Assembly: GCA_949291115.1 (NCBI GenBank)
Contig: CASETY010000001.1
Coordinates: forward strand, 1-64,000
Source of the DNA: an uncultured bacterium
GTDB lineage: Bacteria; Bacillota_I; Bacilli_A; Acholeplasmatales; Anaeroplasmataceae
Reading direction: 5' to 3'
Length of the DNA: 64,000 nucleotides
The notes beneath the pieces are model-generated. The model had not been told where the DNA came from and ran no database searches. It saw only the letters and a list, made by a program, of their open reading frames with translations. Numbering within the stretch: the stretch's first letter is position 1; each line of letters begins with the position of its first letter. Made by a program: the position numbers and the translations under genes. Below, in pieces: positions 17,819 through 26,575 of this stretch.

Positions 17819-17853
17819 AAGCCCTTTCTTAACTTTTTGTTTTGAAAGGGCTT
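17819..17853 (+). terminator. Hairpin terminator after rlmH
   Basis: AAGCCCTTTC (17819-17828) pairs perfectly with GAAAGGGCTT (17844-17853) over 10 bp, with a 15-base T-rich loop. The T-run after the stem is short, so termination may be partial. Confidence 0.65.
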
Positions 17854-17870
17854 TAAGTTATTTCGGCTTA

Positions 17871-17899
17871 TTGAAATTGACAAAAAAGAGTGTTAAAAT
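17871..17899 (+). promoter_or_regulatory. Promoter of the uxa operon
   Basis: TTGAAA (17871-17876) and TAAAAT (17894-17899) are 17 bases apart, with a TGT extension before the -10. No obvious operator palindrome is seen around it. Confidence 0.7.
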
Positions 17900-17940
17900 G
17901 GTCTTAGATTTCAGTAGATGAAGTTTTGGAGGATGAAAAA

Positions 17941-19395
17941 GTGAAAACATTAAACAAAGAAATTTGTAATAAGCCAGAACGTAAAGTTAAAGTACTTCAA
18001 TTTGGTGAAGGTAACTTCTTACGTGCCTTTGTAGACTGGATTATTCAAACAATGAACGACAAACAAGTTTTTGATGGTGGCGTTTGTGTCGTTCAGCCTA
18101 TGCCACAAGGTCGTGTAGACGCTTTAGCGGCTCAAGATGGTCTTTATACTCTTTATTTACAAGGTCTTCAAAATGGTGAAAAAGTTCGTACTCATCAAGT
18201 AATTGATGTATTACAAGATTTTGTAAATCCATTTACAGACTATGCTAAATATTTAGATTATGCTAAGAGCGAAGACTTAGAATTTGTTATTAGTAATACT
18301 ACAGAAGCCGGTATTGCTTATGACGAAACTGATACTGATTTAACAGTTACACCTCATAGCTTCCCAGGTAAATTACTTGCCTTATTAAAAGCTAGATATG
18401 AACATTTTAATGGTGATCCTAATAAGGGTTTAGAAATTATTCCTTGTGAATTAATTGATTCAAATGGTGACACTTTAAAAGAAGTATTAGTTAAATTAGC
18501 TCATCATTTAAATTTAGAACCTGCTTTCATTGATTGGATGGTTAACGCTAACCGTTATTACAATACTTTAGTAGATCGTATTGTACCAGGATATCCACGT
18601 GATAATTATGAAGAATGTTGGAATGAACTTGGCTATGTTGATAATAACATGGTTGTTGGTGAAATTTTCCATTTATGGGTAATTGATGGTCCAAAAGGTT
18701 TGGAAGATAAATTACCTGCTCCAAAAGCTGGATTAAATGTTTTATATGTTGATTCTATTAAACCATATAAAGAAAGAAAAGTTAAAATTTTAAATGGTTC
18801 TCATACATGTTTAGTACCTGTTAGTTATTTAGCTGGTATTGATACAGTAGGTGAAACAATGGCTGATCCACAAATCAGTAAATTTGTAAAAGAATATATG
18901 TATGATGAAATTATCCCTACAATTAAATTACCTCATGATGATATGGTTAACTTCGCTAATTCGGTATGTGATCGTTATGCTAACCCATTCGTTCATCATG
19001 AATTAATGAGCATTGCTTTAAATCATTTCACTAAATTTAAAACAAGAAATTTACAAGTTGTATTAGATAATTTAACTACTTTAAATCATTTCCCTACTCA
19101 TGTATTATTCAGTTTAGCTGCTTTAATTGCATTCTATCGTGGTAAACGTGGTAATGAAGATATTAAACTTCAAGATAATCCTGAATATTTAGAATTCTTC
19201 AAGAACTTATGGAAGAATACAGATGATAGTATTGAAAGTTATCGTGAAATTGTAACTAAAGTTTTAGGTTATAAAGAACATTGGGATGTTGATTTAAATA
19301 CTTTCCCATATGTAACTGATTTCGTTACTGATTCATTATATTTAATTGAAACTAAAGGTATGCGTGAAGCCTTAAAAGAAAAAGTAGGTTGCTAA
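17941..19395 (+). CDS. uxaB: Tagaturonate reductase (altronate oxidoreductase)
   Basis: The enzyme (484 residues) reduces D-tagaturonate to D-altronate with NADH in galacturonate breakdown. The N-terminal VLQFGEGNFLRAFVDWII is the nucleotide-binding start of the mannitol dehydrogenase/UxaB family. The conserved KILNGSHTCLVP block near residue 280 holds the catalytic Lys of the family, and DRIVPGYPRD near 217 fits UxaB rather than mannonate enzymes. The GTG at 17941 is chosen because GGAGGA (17928-17933) is 7 bases before it; a TTG at 17926 overlaps that site. First gene of uxaB-uxaA-uxaC. Confidence 0.93.
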   Translation: MKTLNKEICNKPERKVKVLQFGEGNFLRAFVDWIIQTMNDKQVFDGGVCVVQPMPQGRVDALAAQDGLYTLYLQGLQNGEKVRTHQVIDVLQDFVNPFTDYAKYLDYAKSEDLEFVISNTTEAGIAYDETDTDLTVTPHSFPGKLLALLKARYEHFNGDPNKGLEIIPCELIDSNGDTLKEVLVKLAHHLNLEPAFIDWMVNANRYYNTLVDRIVPGYPRDNYEECWNELGYVDNNMVVGEIFHLWVIDGPKGLEDKLPAPKAGLNVLYVDSIKPYKERKVKILNGSHTCLVPVSYLAGIDTVGETMADPQISKFVKEYMYDEIIPTIKLPHDDMVNFANSVCDRYANPFVHHELMSIALNHFTKFKTRNLQVVLDNLTTLNHFPTHVLFSLAALIAFYRGKRGNEDIKLQDNPEYLEFFKNLWKNTDDSIESYREIVTKVLGYKEHWDVDLNTFPYVTDFVTDSLYLIETKGMREALKEKVGC

Positions 19396-19396
19396 T

Positions 19397-20875
19397 ATGA
19401 ATGACTATATTATCATTAATAGTAAAGATAATGTAGCTGTTTGCCTTAGAGATTTTAAAAAAGGGGAAGAAGTTAATGGCATCTTATTATTAGAAGACAT
19501 TCCTCAAGCTCATAAAGTAGCTTTAAAAGATATTAATGAAGGTGAAGATATCATTAAATATGGTTATCCAATCGGTCATGCTACTAAAGCTATTAAAAAA
19601 GGTGAACATGTACATGTATCTAATACTAAAACAAATTTAAATGATTTATTTAATTATGAATATCATCCACAATTCAATCCAATCGAAACTATTACTAAAG
19701 ATGTAACAGTTGATGTATATGAAAGAGAAAATGGTGAATATGGTATTCGTAATGAACTTTGGATAGTTCAAACTGTAGGTTGTGTTTCTGGTATTGCTAA
19801 AGATATCATTGAAGAATTTAAACGTCGTTATGACACATCTAAAATTGATGGTGTGTATACATTTACTCATCCATTTGGTTGTTCACAAATGGGTGATGAT
19901 CATGTAATGACTAGAACACTTTTACAAGATATGGTTAAACATCCAAATGCTGGTGGTGTTTTAGTTTTAGGCTTAGGTTGTGAAAACAATCAAGTTAGTG
20001 CTTTTAAAGAAACGCTTGGCGATTATAATGAAAAACGTACACGCTTCTTAATTTGTCAAGAAGTTGAAGATGAAATTGAAGCTGGCGTTAATTTATTAAA
20101 AGAATTATATGACAATATGAAAGATGATAAGCGCGTAACTAAGCCGTTTTCTGTGTTAAGAATTGGTTTAAAATGCGGTGGATCTGATGGTATGAGCGGT
20201 ATTACAGCTAACCCACTTGTAGGAGCTTTATCTGATTATGCAATTAGTAAGGGTGCTACTACAGTTTTAGGTGAAGTTCCAGAAATGTTTGGTGCTGAAC
20301 AATTATTAATGGCTCGTGCTAAAAATGAAGAAGTTTTCCACAAAGTTGTTGATTTAATTAATAACTTCAAGAAATATTTTAAAGATCATAATCAAGTTAT
20401 CTATGAAAACCCATCTCCAGGTAATAAAAAAGGTGGTATTACAACTTTAGAGGATAAATCTTTAGGCTGTACACAAAAATCAGGTCAAGCACAAGTAGAA
20501 GATGTATTAAAAATGGGTGAAAGAATTTCTTGCCATGGTTTAAATTTAATCTCTACACCGGGTAATGATTTAGTAGCAGTAACTACTTTAGCGGCTGCTG
20601 GTTGTCAATTAGTGTTATTTACTACTGGTCGTGGAACACCATTTGGTGGTTTTGTACCTACCATTAAGATTTCAAGTAATACACGTTTATATGAACATAA
20701 ACAAAATTGGATTGATTTTAATGCTGGTGCTTTAGTTGGTCAAAAATCTATGCCAGAATTATTATCAGATTTTGTTGATTATATTGCTAGTGTTGCTTCT
20801 GGTAAAACTAAAACTAAAAATGAAATTAATGAATTTAGAGAAATCTCTATTTTCAAAGATGGCGTAATGCTATAA
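19397..20875 (+). CDS. uxaA: Altronate dehydratase
   Basis: The 492-residue enzyme dehydrates D-altronate to 2-keto-3-deoxygluconate. The N-terminal SAF domain (residues 1-75, with YPIGHATKAIKKGEHVH) and the large UxaA domain are fused as usual. The conserved segments are GYGIRNELWIVQTVGC near 115, HPFGCSQMGDDH near 158, LGLGCENNQ near 194, LKCGGSDGMSGITANPLVG near 258 and TTGRGTPFGGFVPTIKISSN near 415. Conserved Cys residues may bind iron. It starts 1 base after uxaB. Confidence 0.96.
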   Translation: MNDYIIINSKDNVAVCLRDFKKGEEVNGILLLEDIPQAHKVALKDINEGEDIIKYGYPIGHATKAIKKGEHVHVSNTKTNLNDLFNYEYHPQFNPIETITKDVTVDVYERENGEYGIRNELWIVQTVGCVSGIAKDIIEEFKRRYDTSKIDGVYTFTHPFGCSQMGDDHVMTRTLLQDMVKHPNAGGVLVLGLGCENNQVSAFKETLGDYNEKRTRFLICQEVEDEIEAGVNLLKELYDNMKDDKRVTKPFSVLRIGLKCGGSDGMSGITANPLVGALSDYAISKGATTVLGEVPEMFGAEQLLMARAKNEEVFHKVVDLINNFKKYFKDHNQVIYENPSPGNKKGGITTLEDKSLGCTQKSGQAQVEDVLKMGERISCHGLNLISTPGNDLVAVTTLAAAGCQLVLFTTGRGTPFGGFVPTIKISSNTRLYEHKQNWIDFNAGALVGQKSMPELLSDFVDYIASVASGKTKTKNEINEFREISIFKDGVML

Positions 20876-20896
20876 GAAAGAGAAGGTTAAAATTAA

Positions 20897-22309
20897 ATGA
20901 AAGATTTTTTAGATAAGGATTTCTTATTATCTACTGAAACTGCAAAAAAACTATATCATGAACATGCAGAACATATGCCAATCATTGACTATCATTGTCA
21001 CTTACAACCAAAAGAAATTTATGAAGATAAAAAATTCCGTAATTTAACTGAGGTTTGGTTAGGCGCTGGTGATCGTTATGGTGATCATTATAAATGGCGT
21101 GCCCTACGTGCTCGTGGTTATGAAGAAGATTCTATTTCTGGTCCATGGGATGATCGTAAAAAATTCGATCAGTTCGTAGAATCTATGCCATATTTTGTTG
21201 GTAATCCATTATATCATTGGAGTCATTTAGAAATGCAAAGATATTTTGATATCCATGATGTAATTACACCTAAAAATGCTGATAAAATTTGGAATGAAGC
21301 TAATAAAAAGTTAGAAACTCTAACTGCTAGACAAATGATGTATAAATTTAATGTTGATACTGTTTGTACTACTGATGACCCAGTAGATGATTTACATTAT
21401 CATAAATTAATGGCAGAAGATAAAACATTAAAAGTACACGTTCGCCCTGCTTTCCGTCCTGATAAAGCTTTAAACTGTGAATTAAGTTGGTATCGTGATT
21501 GGATTCATCAATTAGAAAAAGTTGTAGGTTTTGAATTTAAAGAAGTTAGTGATTTAACAAAAGCTTTAGCAATGCGTATTGACTATTTCCATGAAATGGG
21601 CTCTCGTTTAGCTGACCATGCTTTAGATGTTGTTCATTATAAGAAAGCTTCATATGATGAAGTAAATGCTGTATTTAAAAAAGCCATGAAAGGTGAAGAA
21701 ATTTCTTTTGAAGAACAAGATGTATATAAAGGCTATATATTAGTATTCTTAGGTAAAGAATATAATGAACATGGTTGGGTACAACAATATCATATTGGTG
21801 CTCTAAGAAACAATAGTCAAAAAATGTTAAAAGAAATAGGTCCAGATACAGGCTTTGATGCGATTGAAGATCAAGTTTATATGTCAAAATTATCACAATT
21901 ATTAGATGCACAAGATGCAACTGATGAGCTTCCTAAAACAATTTTATATTGTTTAAATCCTCGTGATAATTATGCTTTAACAGTTTTAGCTGGTTGTTTC
22001 CAAAAAGCAGGTATGAGAAGCCGTGTTCAAGTTGGTACCGCTTGGTGGTTCTTAGACCAATTAGACGGTATGCGTCAAAACTTAGAATGTGTAATGCAAG
22101 TTGCTTTAATTAGCCAAGAAGTTGGTATGCTTACTGATTCACGTTCATTCTTAGCATATCCTCGTCATGAATATTATCGTCGTTTACTTTGTGAAATGTT
22201 AGGTAACTTAGTAGAATCTGGCCAATATCCAAAATCTGAATTAGAAACTTTAGGTCAAATTGTTGAAGACGTATGCTACAACAATGCCAAGAAATTCTTT
22301 GGTTTCTAA
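20897..22309 (+). CDS. uxaC: Glucuronate/galacturonate isomerase
   Basis: The 470-residue enzyme converts D-galacturonate to D-tagaturonate (and glucuronate to fructuronate). The early DYHCHLQPKEI (near 31-41) is the family's metal-like His motif. The blocks WRALRARGYEE near 67, CTTDDPVDDL near 158, VRPAFRPDKAL near 185 and LTDSRSFLAYPRHEYYRR near 413 are diagnostic. An AGAAGG site precedes the ATG. As the last gene before a terminator it completes the operon. With the GH28 enzyme at 4 kb it takes pectin fragments to KDG; the KDG kinase and aldolase are not in this window. Confidence 0.97.
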   Translation: MKDFLDKDFLLSTETAKKLYHEHAEHMPIIDYHCHLQPKEIYEDKKFRNLTEVWLGAGDRYGDHYKWRALRARGYEEDSISGPWDDRKKFDQFVESMPYFVGNPLYHWSHLEMQRYFDIHDVITPKNADKIWNEANKKLETLTARQMMYKFNVDTVCTTDDPVDDLHYHKLMAEDKTLKVHVRPAFRPDKALNCELSWYRDWIHQLEKVVGFEFKEVSDLTKALAMRIDYFHEMGSRLADHALDVVHYKKASYDEVNAVFKKAMKGEEISFEEQDVYKGYILVFLGKEYNEHGWVQQYHIGALRNNSQKMLKEIGPDTGFDAIEDQVYMSKLSQLLDAQDATDELPKTILYCLNPRDNYALTVLAGCFQKAGMRSRVQVGTAWWFLDQLDGMRQNLECVMQVALISQEVGMLTDSRSFLAYPRHEYYRRLLCEMLGNLVESGQYPKSELETLGQIVEDVCYNNAKKFFGF

Positions 22310-22327
22310 TAAAATCTTATAATTAAG

Positions 22328-22368
22328 AAAAGATGTGTTTAGATTAGTTTCTAAGCACATCTTTTTTT
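22328..22368 (+). terminator. Intrinsic terminator of the uxa operon
   Basis: AAAAGATGTG (22328-22337) pairs with CACATCTTTT (22356-22365), with further pairing of TTTAGA and TCTAA inside, then a T-run. Confidence 0.85.
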
Positions 22369-22419
22369 ACAATCGTTTCATTCAATTTGCAACGATTAAA
22401 TCACATAATGTATTTTATT

Positions 22420-22448
22420 TTGCTAATTATGGTAATTTAAGCTATAAT
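22420..22448 (+). promoter_or_regulatory. Promoter of the hydrolase-glpK operon
   Basis: TTGCTA (22420-22425) and TATAAT (22443-22448) have a 17-base spacer. AAGAAGGTG follows before the GTG start at 22469. Confidence 0.75.
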
Positions 22449-22468
22449 ATAAAAAAGAAGGTGTTATC

Positions 22469-23377
22469 GTGTATCAAGAAAAGTTTATACCAACAGAAGT
22501 TAAAGAATTGAATATTTGTTTACGATTTTTTGAAGTAGAAAATCCTAAAGCTAATATTTTAATTGTACATGGAATGTGTGAACATCAAGGACGTTATGTT
22601 TACTTTGTAAATTATTTAAATAGCTTAGGTTATAATGTTTATACTTATGATCATCGTGGTCATGGTAAGTCTTTAAATCGTTATAAAAATTATGGCTATT
22701 TTGAAGTATTAAAAGAAGATGGTTTGGTAAATGATTTAAATAGAGTAGTAGATTATATAAAGCATAACAGTAAATTAGAATTATTCATTTTCGCTCATTC
22801 TATGGGAACTCTAGTAACTCGAATTTTCTTACAAACTCATTCTTTAAAAGTTAATAAAGTTATTTTAAGTGGTGCACCTAATTATCAAGGGATGGCTCGT
22901 TTTGGCATTTTATTAACTAAATTTATTAGTCTTTTTAAAGGAGATAAATATCAAAGTAAATTAATCACTAAATTAGCTTTAGGTTCTTTTGACAAAGGAG
23001 TAGAAGTTAAAAATAAGAATGAATGGTTATCTTATAATAAAGATAATATTAATGAATACAATAAAGATGAAAGTTGTGGTTTTACTTTTACTAATAATGG
23101 TTATTTAAGTTTATTTAGAATGGTTTTAAGACTTCATAGATTTAAGGATGTTAAAGATTTAAATTATAATTTACCAATTTATTTAATAGCTGGTAATGAT
23201 GATCCTGTTATTGGTAAGGGAAAAGGTTTTAATGATTCGATATCGTCTTTAAAGAAAATGGGCTTTAAAGATGTTAGTAGTAAATTAATCCCTAATATGC
23301 GTCATGAAATTTTAAATGAAAAAAACAAAGATGTAATTTATAAAGAGGTAAAATCTTTTTATGATAGAAGCCTTTAA
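22469..23377 (+). CDS. Alpha/beta hydrolase, monoacylglycerol lipase-like
   Basis: The 302-residue protein is a Hydrolase_4 (monoglyceride lipase/lysophospholipase) type enzyme. The oxyanion segment VHGMCEHQGRY is near residue 32 and the DHRGHGKS block near 61. The nucleophile Ser is in FAHSMGT near 108, the acid Asp in AGNDDPVIG near 245, and the His in NMRHEIL near 274. There is no signal peptide. It starts with GTG after AAGAAGGTG and overlaps the Nudix gene by 17 bases. Glycerol kinase lies two genes on, so it may release glycerol from mono- or lysolipids; the substrate is inferred from context. Confidence 0.85.
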   Translation: MYQEKFIPTEVKELNICLRFFEVENPKANILIVHGMCEHQGRYVYFVNYLNSLGYNVYTYDHRGHGKSLNRYKNYGYFEVLKEDGLVNDLNRVVDYIKHNSKLELFIFAHSMGTLVTRIFLQTHSLKVNKVILSGAPNYQGMARFGILLTKFISLFKGDKYQSKLITKLALGSFDKGVEVKNKNEWLSYNKDNINEYNKDESCGFTFTNNGYLSLFRMVLRLHRFKDVKDLNYNLPIYLIAGNDDPVIGKGKGFNDSISSLKKMGFKDVSSKLIPNMRHEILNEKNKDVIYKEVKSFYDRSL

Positions 23378-23846
23378 ATATTGTCCAAAATGTGGAAAAA
23401 AATTAACTAATAAAATTATTGAAAATAAAGAAGTTCCTTATTGTAAAGACTGTGATGAACTTTATTTTCCTAGTTATAATGTGGCTGTTAGTTTAATAGT
23501 CAATTATCTAGACAAAGTATTATTAATTAAACAATATGGTAAAGATGACTATATCTTAGTTGCTGGCTATGTTGAAAAAGGAGAAAGCATTGAAGAGGCT
23601 GCTATTAGAGAATTAAAAGAAGAGACTAATTTGGCTGGTGTATTTCTTAAAGTTTTAAAAACTAAATATTTTAGTAAAACTAATACATTAATGATTAATT
23701 GTTTAGTTGAGGTAAACAGTTTAAGTTATCATTTAAATGAAGAAGTAGATGAAGCTTGTTGGTTTAATAAAGAAGAGGCTATTAAAAAAATTAAAGCTAA
23801 TAGTTTAGCTTCTGAATTTTTAAATAATTATTATTTAAGGGGGTAG
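23361..23846 (+). CDS. Nudix hydrolase with N-terminal zinc ribbon (NudC-like)
   Basis: The 161-residue protein starts with a zinc ribbon (CPKCGKK, then CKDCDELYFPSYNVAV), as in NAD pyrophosphatase NudC. The Nudix box is GYVEKGESIEEAAIRELKEETN near residues 70-91, with all catalytic Glu positions present and the usual final Gly replaced by Asn. It is shorter than full NudC, which has an extra N-terminal domain, so substrate (NADH, capped RNA or another nucleotide) is open. The start lies inside the preceding gene after AAAGAGGTA. Confidence 0.85.
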   Translation: MIEAFKYCPKCGKKLTNKIIENKEVPYCKDCDELYFPSYNVAVSLIVNYLDKVLLIKQYGKDDYILVAGYVEKGESIEEAAIRELKEETNLAGVFLKVLKTKYFSKTNTLMINCLVEVNSLSYHLNEEVDEACWFNKEEAIKKIKANSLASEFLNNYYLRG

Positions 23847-23850
23847 TAAG

Positions 23851-25317
23851 ATGGAATATATTTTAGTAATTGATCAAGGAACAACTTCAACAAGAGCGGT
23901 TTGTTATGACAAACTAGGCGAAGTTATTTATTTTAGTCAAAAAGAATATGAACAAGTATTTCCTAAAGTTGGATATGTTGAACAAGATTTAAATGTAGTT
24001 TTAGGTTCATTAAATTTTGTTTTAAAAGATGTATTAAATAAACTTGGTGATAATATTTTAGGGATTGGTATTGCTAATCAAAGAGAAACTACAATCTTAT
24101 TTAATAAAGAAGGAAAACCTCTTTATAATGCTATTTCTTGGCAATGCAAAAGAACAAATTACTTATGTGAACAGTTAAAAAATAATGGTTATGAAGATAT
24201 GATTAAAGCTAAAACAGGATTAATTATAGATCCTTATTTTTCGGCTTCTAAAATGTACTGGTTATTACATAATGTTCCTTTTGCTTTAGATAAAGCTTTA
24301 AAAGAAGAACTTTATTTTGGAACGATGGATACTTATTTAATGTATTATTTATCAGATGGTAAAATCTTTAAAACTGATGTAACTAATGCATCTAGAACAA
24401 TGTTATACAATATTTATGAAAAACGTTGGGATGATGAATTGCTTAAGATTTTTGATATTCCTAAATATATGTTACCAGAAGTTTGTCCATCTAAACATCT
24501 ATATGGTTATACATCTAAAAATTCTATTTTCAAAAAAGAAATTCCTATATTAGGAGTTGCCGGTGATCAACAAGCTTCTTTATTTGGTCATTTATGTACA
24601 GAAGTTGGTGATACTAAGGTTACTTATGGAACAGGTTGCTTTATGCTTACTAATATAGGAAATAAGATTCCTAAAACATCTAAGTTATTAACAACTATTT
24701 CTGTTATGTATGATGATAATATCAATTATGCTGTTGAAGGCAGTGTTTTCTTTGCTGGATCTTTAGTGAAATGGTTAAGAGATAATTTAGGTTTAATTAA
24801 AACATCTAGTGAATCCGAAGATTTAGCTTTAAAAGTTGATGATACTAAAGATGTTTATATTGTCCCTGCTTTTACAGGTTTAGGGGCTCCTTACTGGGAT
24901 AAGGATGCTTTAGGGATGATTGTTAATTTAACTGAAGGTGTAAATAAAAATCATTTAGTAAGAGCGGCTTTAGAGGCTATAAATTATCAAGTATATGATG
25001 TTTTAGAATTAGTTAAAAAAGAATTAGGAATTAATATTTCTAAAATTTATGTTGATGGTGGTGCTTCTAAAAATAATTTCTTGATGCAAAATCAAGCTGA
25101 TATTTTAAAGATGCAAGTTATTAGGCCTAAAAATATTGAAAAAACAAGTTTAGGTATTTTCTATTTAGTAGCTTTAGGCTTAAATATTTATTCTAGTTTA
25201 GATCAATTAAAAGCAATTAAACGTAGTGAAAAAACATTTTATGAAAATATGCCACCTCTTAAACGAGATTTACTAATTAAAGGATGGCATGAGGCAGTTA
25301 GAAAGGCGTTAAAATGA
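23851..25317 (+). CDS. glpK: Glycerol kinase
   Basis: The 488-residue FGGY kinase makes glycerol 3-phosphate from glycerol and ATP. Visible marks are VIDQGTTSTRAVCYD at the N-terminus, ANQRETTILF near 76 and NAISWQCKRT near 92, then GVAGDQQASLFG near 233, YGTGCFML near 255 and FTGLGAPYWDKDA near 343. GGGGG precedes the ATG. It sits between the Nudix gene and the peroxiredoxin gene with tiny spacers. The His phosphorylated by PTS in many Firmicutes GlpKs cannot be located with certainty. Confidence 0.96.
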   Translation: MEYILVIDQGTTSTRAVCYDKLGEVIYFSQKEYEQVFPKVGYVEQDLNVVLGSLNFVLKDVLNKLGDNILGIGIANQRETTILFNKEGKPLYNAISWQCKRTNYLCEQLKNNGYEDMIKAKTGLIIDPYFSASKMYWLLHNVPFALDKALKEELYFGTMDTYLMYYLSDGKIFKTDVTNASRTMLYNIYEKRWDDELLKIFDIPKYMLPEVCPSKHLYGYTSKNSIFKKEIPILGVAGDQQASLFGHLCTEVGDTKVTYGTGCFMLTNIGNKIPKTSKLLTTISVMYDDNINYAVEGSVFFAGSLVKWLRDNLGLIKTSSESEDLALKVDDTKDVYIVPAFTGLGAPYWDKDALGMIVNLTEGVNKNHLVRAALEAINYQVYDVLELVKKELGINISKIYVDGGASKNNFLMQNQADILKMQVIRPKNIEKTSLGIFYLVALGLNIYSSLDQLKAIKRSEKTFYENMPPLKRDLLIKGWHEAVRKALK

Positions 25318-25775
25318 TTGAAGTTAATAATAAAATATTAGATTTAGAATTATTAATTGATGATAAAATCACTAAAATTAGTGAATTAAAATTTAAATAT
25401 TTAATTTTATATTTTTATCCTAAAGATTTAACAAGTGGCTGTTCTATAGAGGCTAAAGCTTATAATGACTTACTTCCTGAATTTAATAAATTAGATACTT
25501 TAGTTTTAGGTGTGTCTAGTAATAATAAAGGTAGTCATTCTAAATTTATTAATAAGTTAGGTCTTAATTTTAAATTAGTAGATGATGTAGACCAAAAGTT
25601 AGGTTATTATTTTGATACTTATAAAGAAAAAAGTATGTATGGTAAGAAGTATTTAGGCTATGTTAGATCTACTTTCATTATTAATCATAATTTAGAAGTT
25701 TTATATGTTAATTATAAGGCTAATAGTTCTAAAGATGCGATAACGTCTTTAGATTTTATCAAAAGCTTAAATTAG
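25314..25775 (+). CDS. bcp: Peroxiredoxin, BCP/AhpC-TSA type
   Basis: The 153-residue thiol peroxidase reduces peroxides. The active-site segment YFYPKDLTSGCSIEA keeps the family's P-x3-T-x2-C pattern, with the peroxidatic Cys near residue 42. The usual Pro after Thr is Ser here. No second Cys is found five residues later or elsewhere, so it should work as a 1-Cys enzyme. The later YGKKYLGYVRSTFIINHN block fits BCP. It overlaps glpK by 4 bases; peroxide defence next to glycerol use would make sense if a glycerol phosphate oxidase exists elsewhere. Confidence 0.9.
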   Translation: MIEVNNKILDLELLIDDKITKISELKFKYLILYFYPKDLTSGCSIEAKAYNDLLPEFNKLDTLVLGVSSNNKGSHSKFINKLGLNFKLVDDVDQKLGYYFDTYKEKSMYGKKYLGYVRSTFIINHNLEVLYVNYKANSSKDAITSLDFIKSLN

Positions 25776-25787
25776 TAAAAATAATGC

Positions 25788-25816
25788 TTGCTTTTGAGGT
25801 TTCTAAAAGTTATAAT
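25788..25816 (+). promoter_or_regulatory. Promoter of yceD-rpmF
   Basis: TTGCTT (25788-25793), a 17-base spacer and TATAAT (25811-25816) precede the GAGGTGA ribosome site of the yceD gene. Confidence 0.75.
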
Positions 25817-25838
25817 TAGAAAGCTGAGGTGAATTTAG

Positions 25839-26300
25839 ATGCGCTTTAGTCTTCAACAATTAAGAAAATTTTCTAAACCGTATAGTTTTAAAGATGATGT
25901 GTCTTTAGATGAATTAATTGGTTTTGAAGGAATTTTAAAAATTTTGAATCTTGATATTGAAGGTCTATTAAATGAAGTTGATTATAATACGTTTACAATT
26001 GATTTTCATTTAAAGTGTGATTTAGTATTAGAATGTGCAGTTTCCTTAGAAGAAGTTTTATATCCATTAGATATTAACTTTAAAGAAGTTTTTTCTTTAG
26101 AAGAAGATGATGAAACTTTTAAAATTGAGCAAAACACTTTAGATACTAAAGAAGCTATTATTACTAATATCTTAGTTAATAAACCAGTTAAGGTTTATAA
26201 AGAAGGTGTTAGTTTTACTGATGAAGACGAACATTTTCAAGATGAAGAAGAGGACGAGGGAATTAATCCTGCATTTAAATCGCTCAAGGATCTATTGTAG
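25839..26300 (+). CDS. yceD: YceD/DUF177 family protein
   Basis: The 153-residue protein belongs to the DUF177 family linked to 23S rRNA accumulation. The [24 protein letters not shown] block near residue 49 carries the family's Cys-containing C-x5-C arrangement, and an acidic C-terminus ends in [11 protein letters not shown]. It lies directly before rpmF (11-base gap), the standard yceD-rpmF pair, which is the main support for the call. Confidence 0.88.
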   Translation: MRFSLQQLRKFSKPYSFKDDVSLDELIGFEGILKILNLDIEGLLNEVDYNTFTIDFHLKCDLVLECAVSLEEVLYPLDINFKEVFSLEEDDETFKIEQNTLDTKEAIITNILVNKPVKVYKEGVSFTDEDEHFQDEEEDEGINPAFKSLKDLL

Positions 26301-26311
26301 GAGGTGTAATT

Positions 26312-26509
26312 ATGGCTGTACCTTTTCGTAGAGTATCTAAGATGAAGAAAGGCATGAGACGTTCTCATCAAGCATTAAGCGTACCTGGTATGATTACTTG
26401 TCCAAACTGCGGTGAATTAACATTAGCTCACAGAGTATGTTCAAATTGTGGTTATTATAAGGGCAAACCAGTAGTTGTTAAAGCAACTAAAGAAGACGCA
26501 CAAGAATAA
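26312..26509 (+). CDS. rpmF: 50S ribosomal protein L32
   Basis: The 65-residue protein starts with [19 protein letters not shown], typical of L32, and has a four-Cys zinc ribbon ([18 protein letters not shown]). GGAGGTG precedes the ATG. Because all four Cys are present this is the zinc-binding form. Confidence 0.98.
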   Translation: MAVPFRRVSKMKKGMRRSHQALSVPGMITCPNCGELTLAHRVCSNCGYYKGKPVVVKATKEDAQE

Positions 26510-26529
26510 TTGCGAAATAGTCGGATAGA

Positions 26530-26555
26530 AATAGAAGCGTAAGGCTTCTATTTTC
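26530..26555 (+). terminator. Hairpin terminator after rpmF
   Basis: AATAGAAGC (26530-26538) pairs with GCTTCTATT (26544-26552) around GTAAG, followed by a short T stretch. It may be leaky toward rsmH. Confidence 0.65.
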
Positions 26556-26575
26556 TATTTATAGAGGTATTTAAG

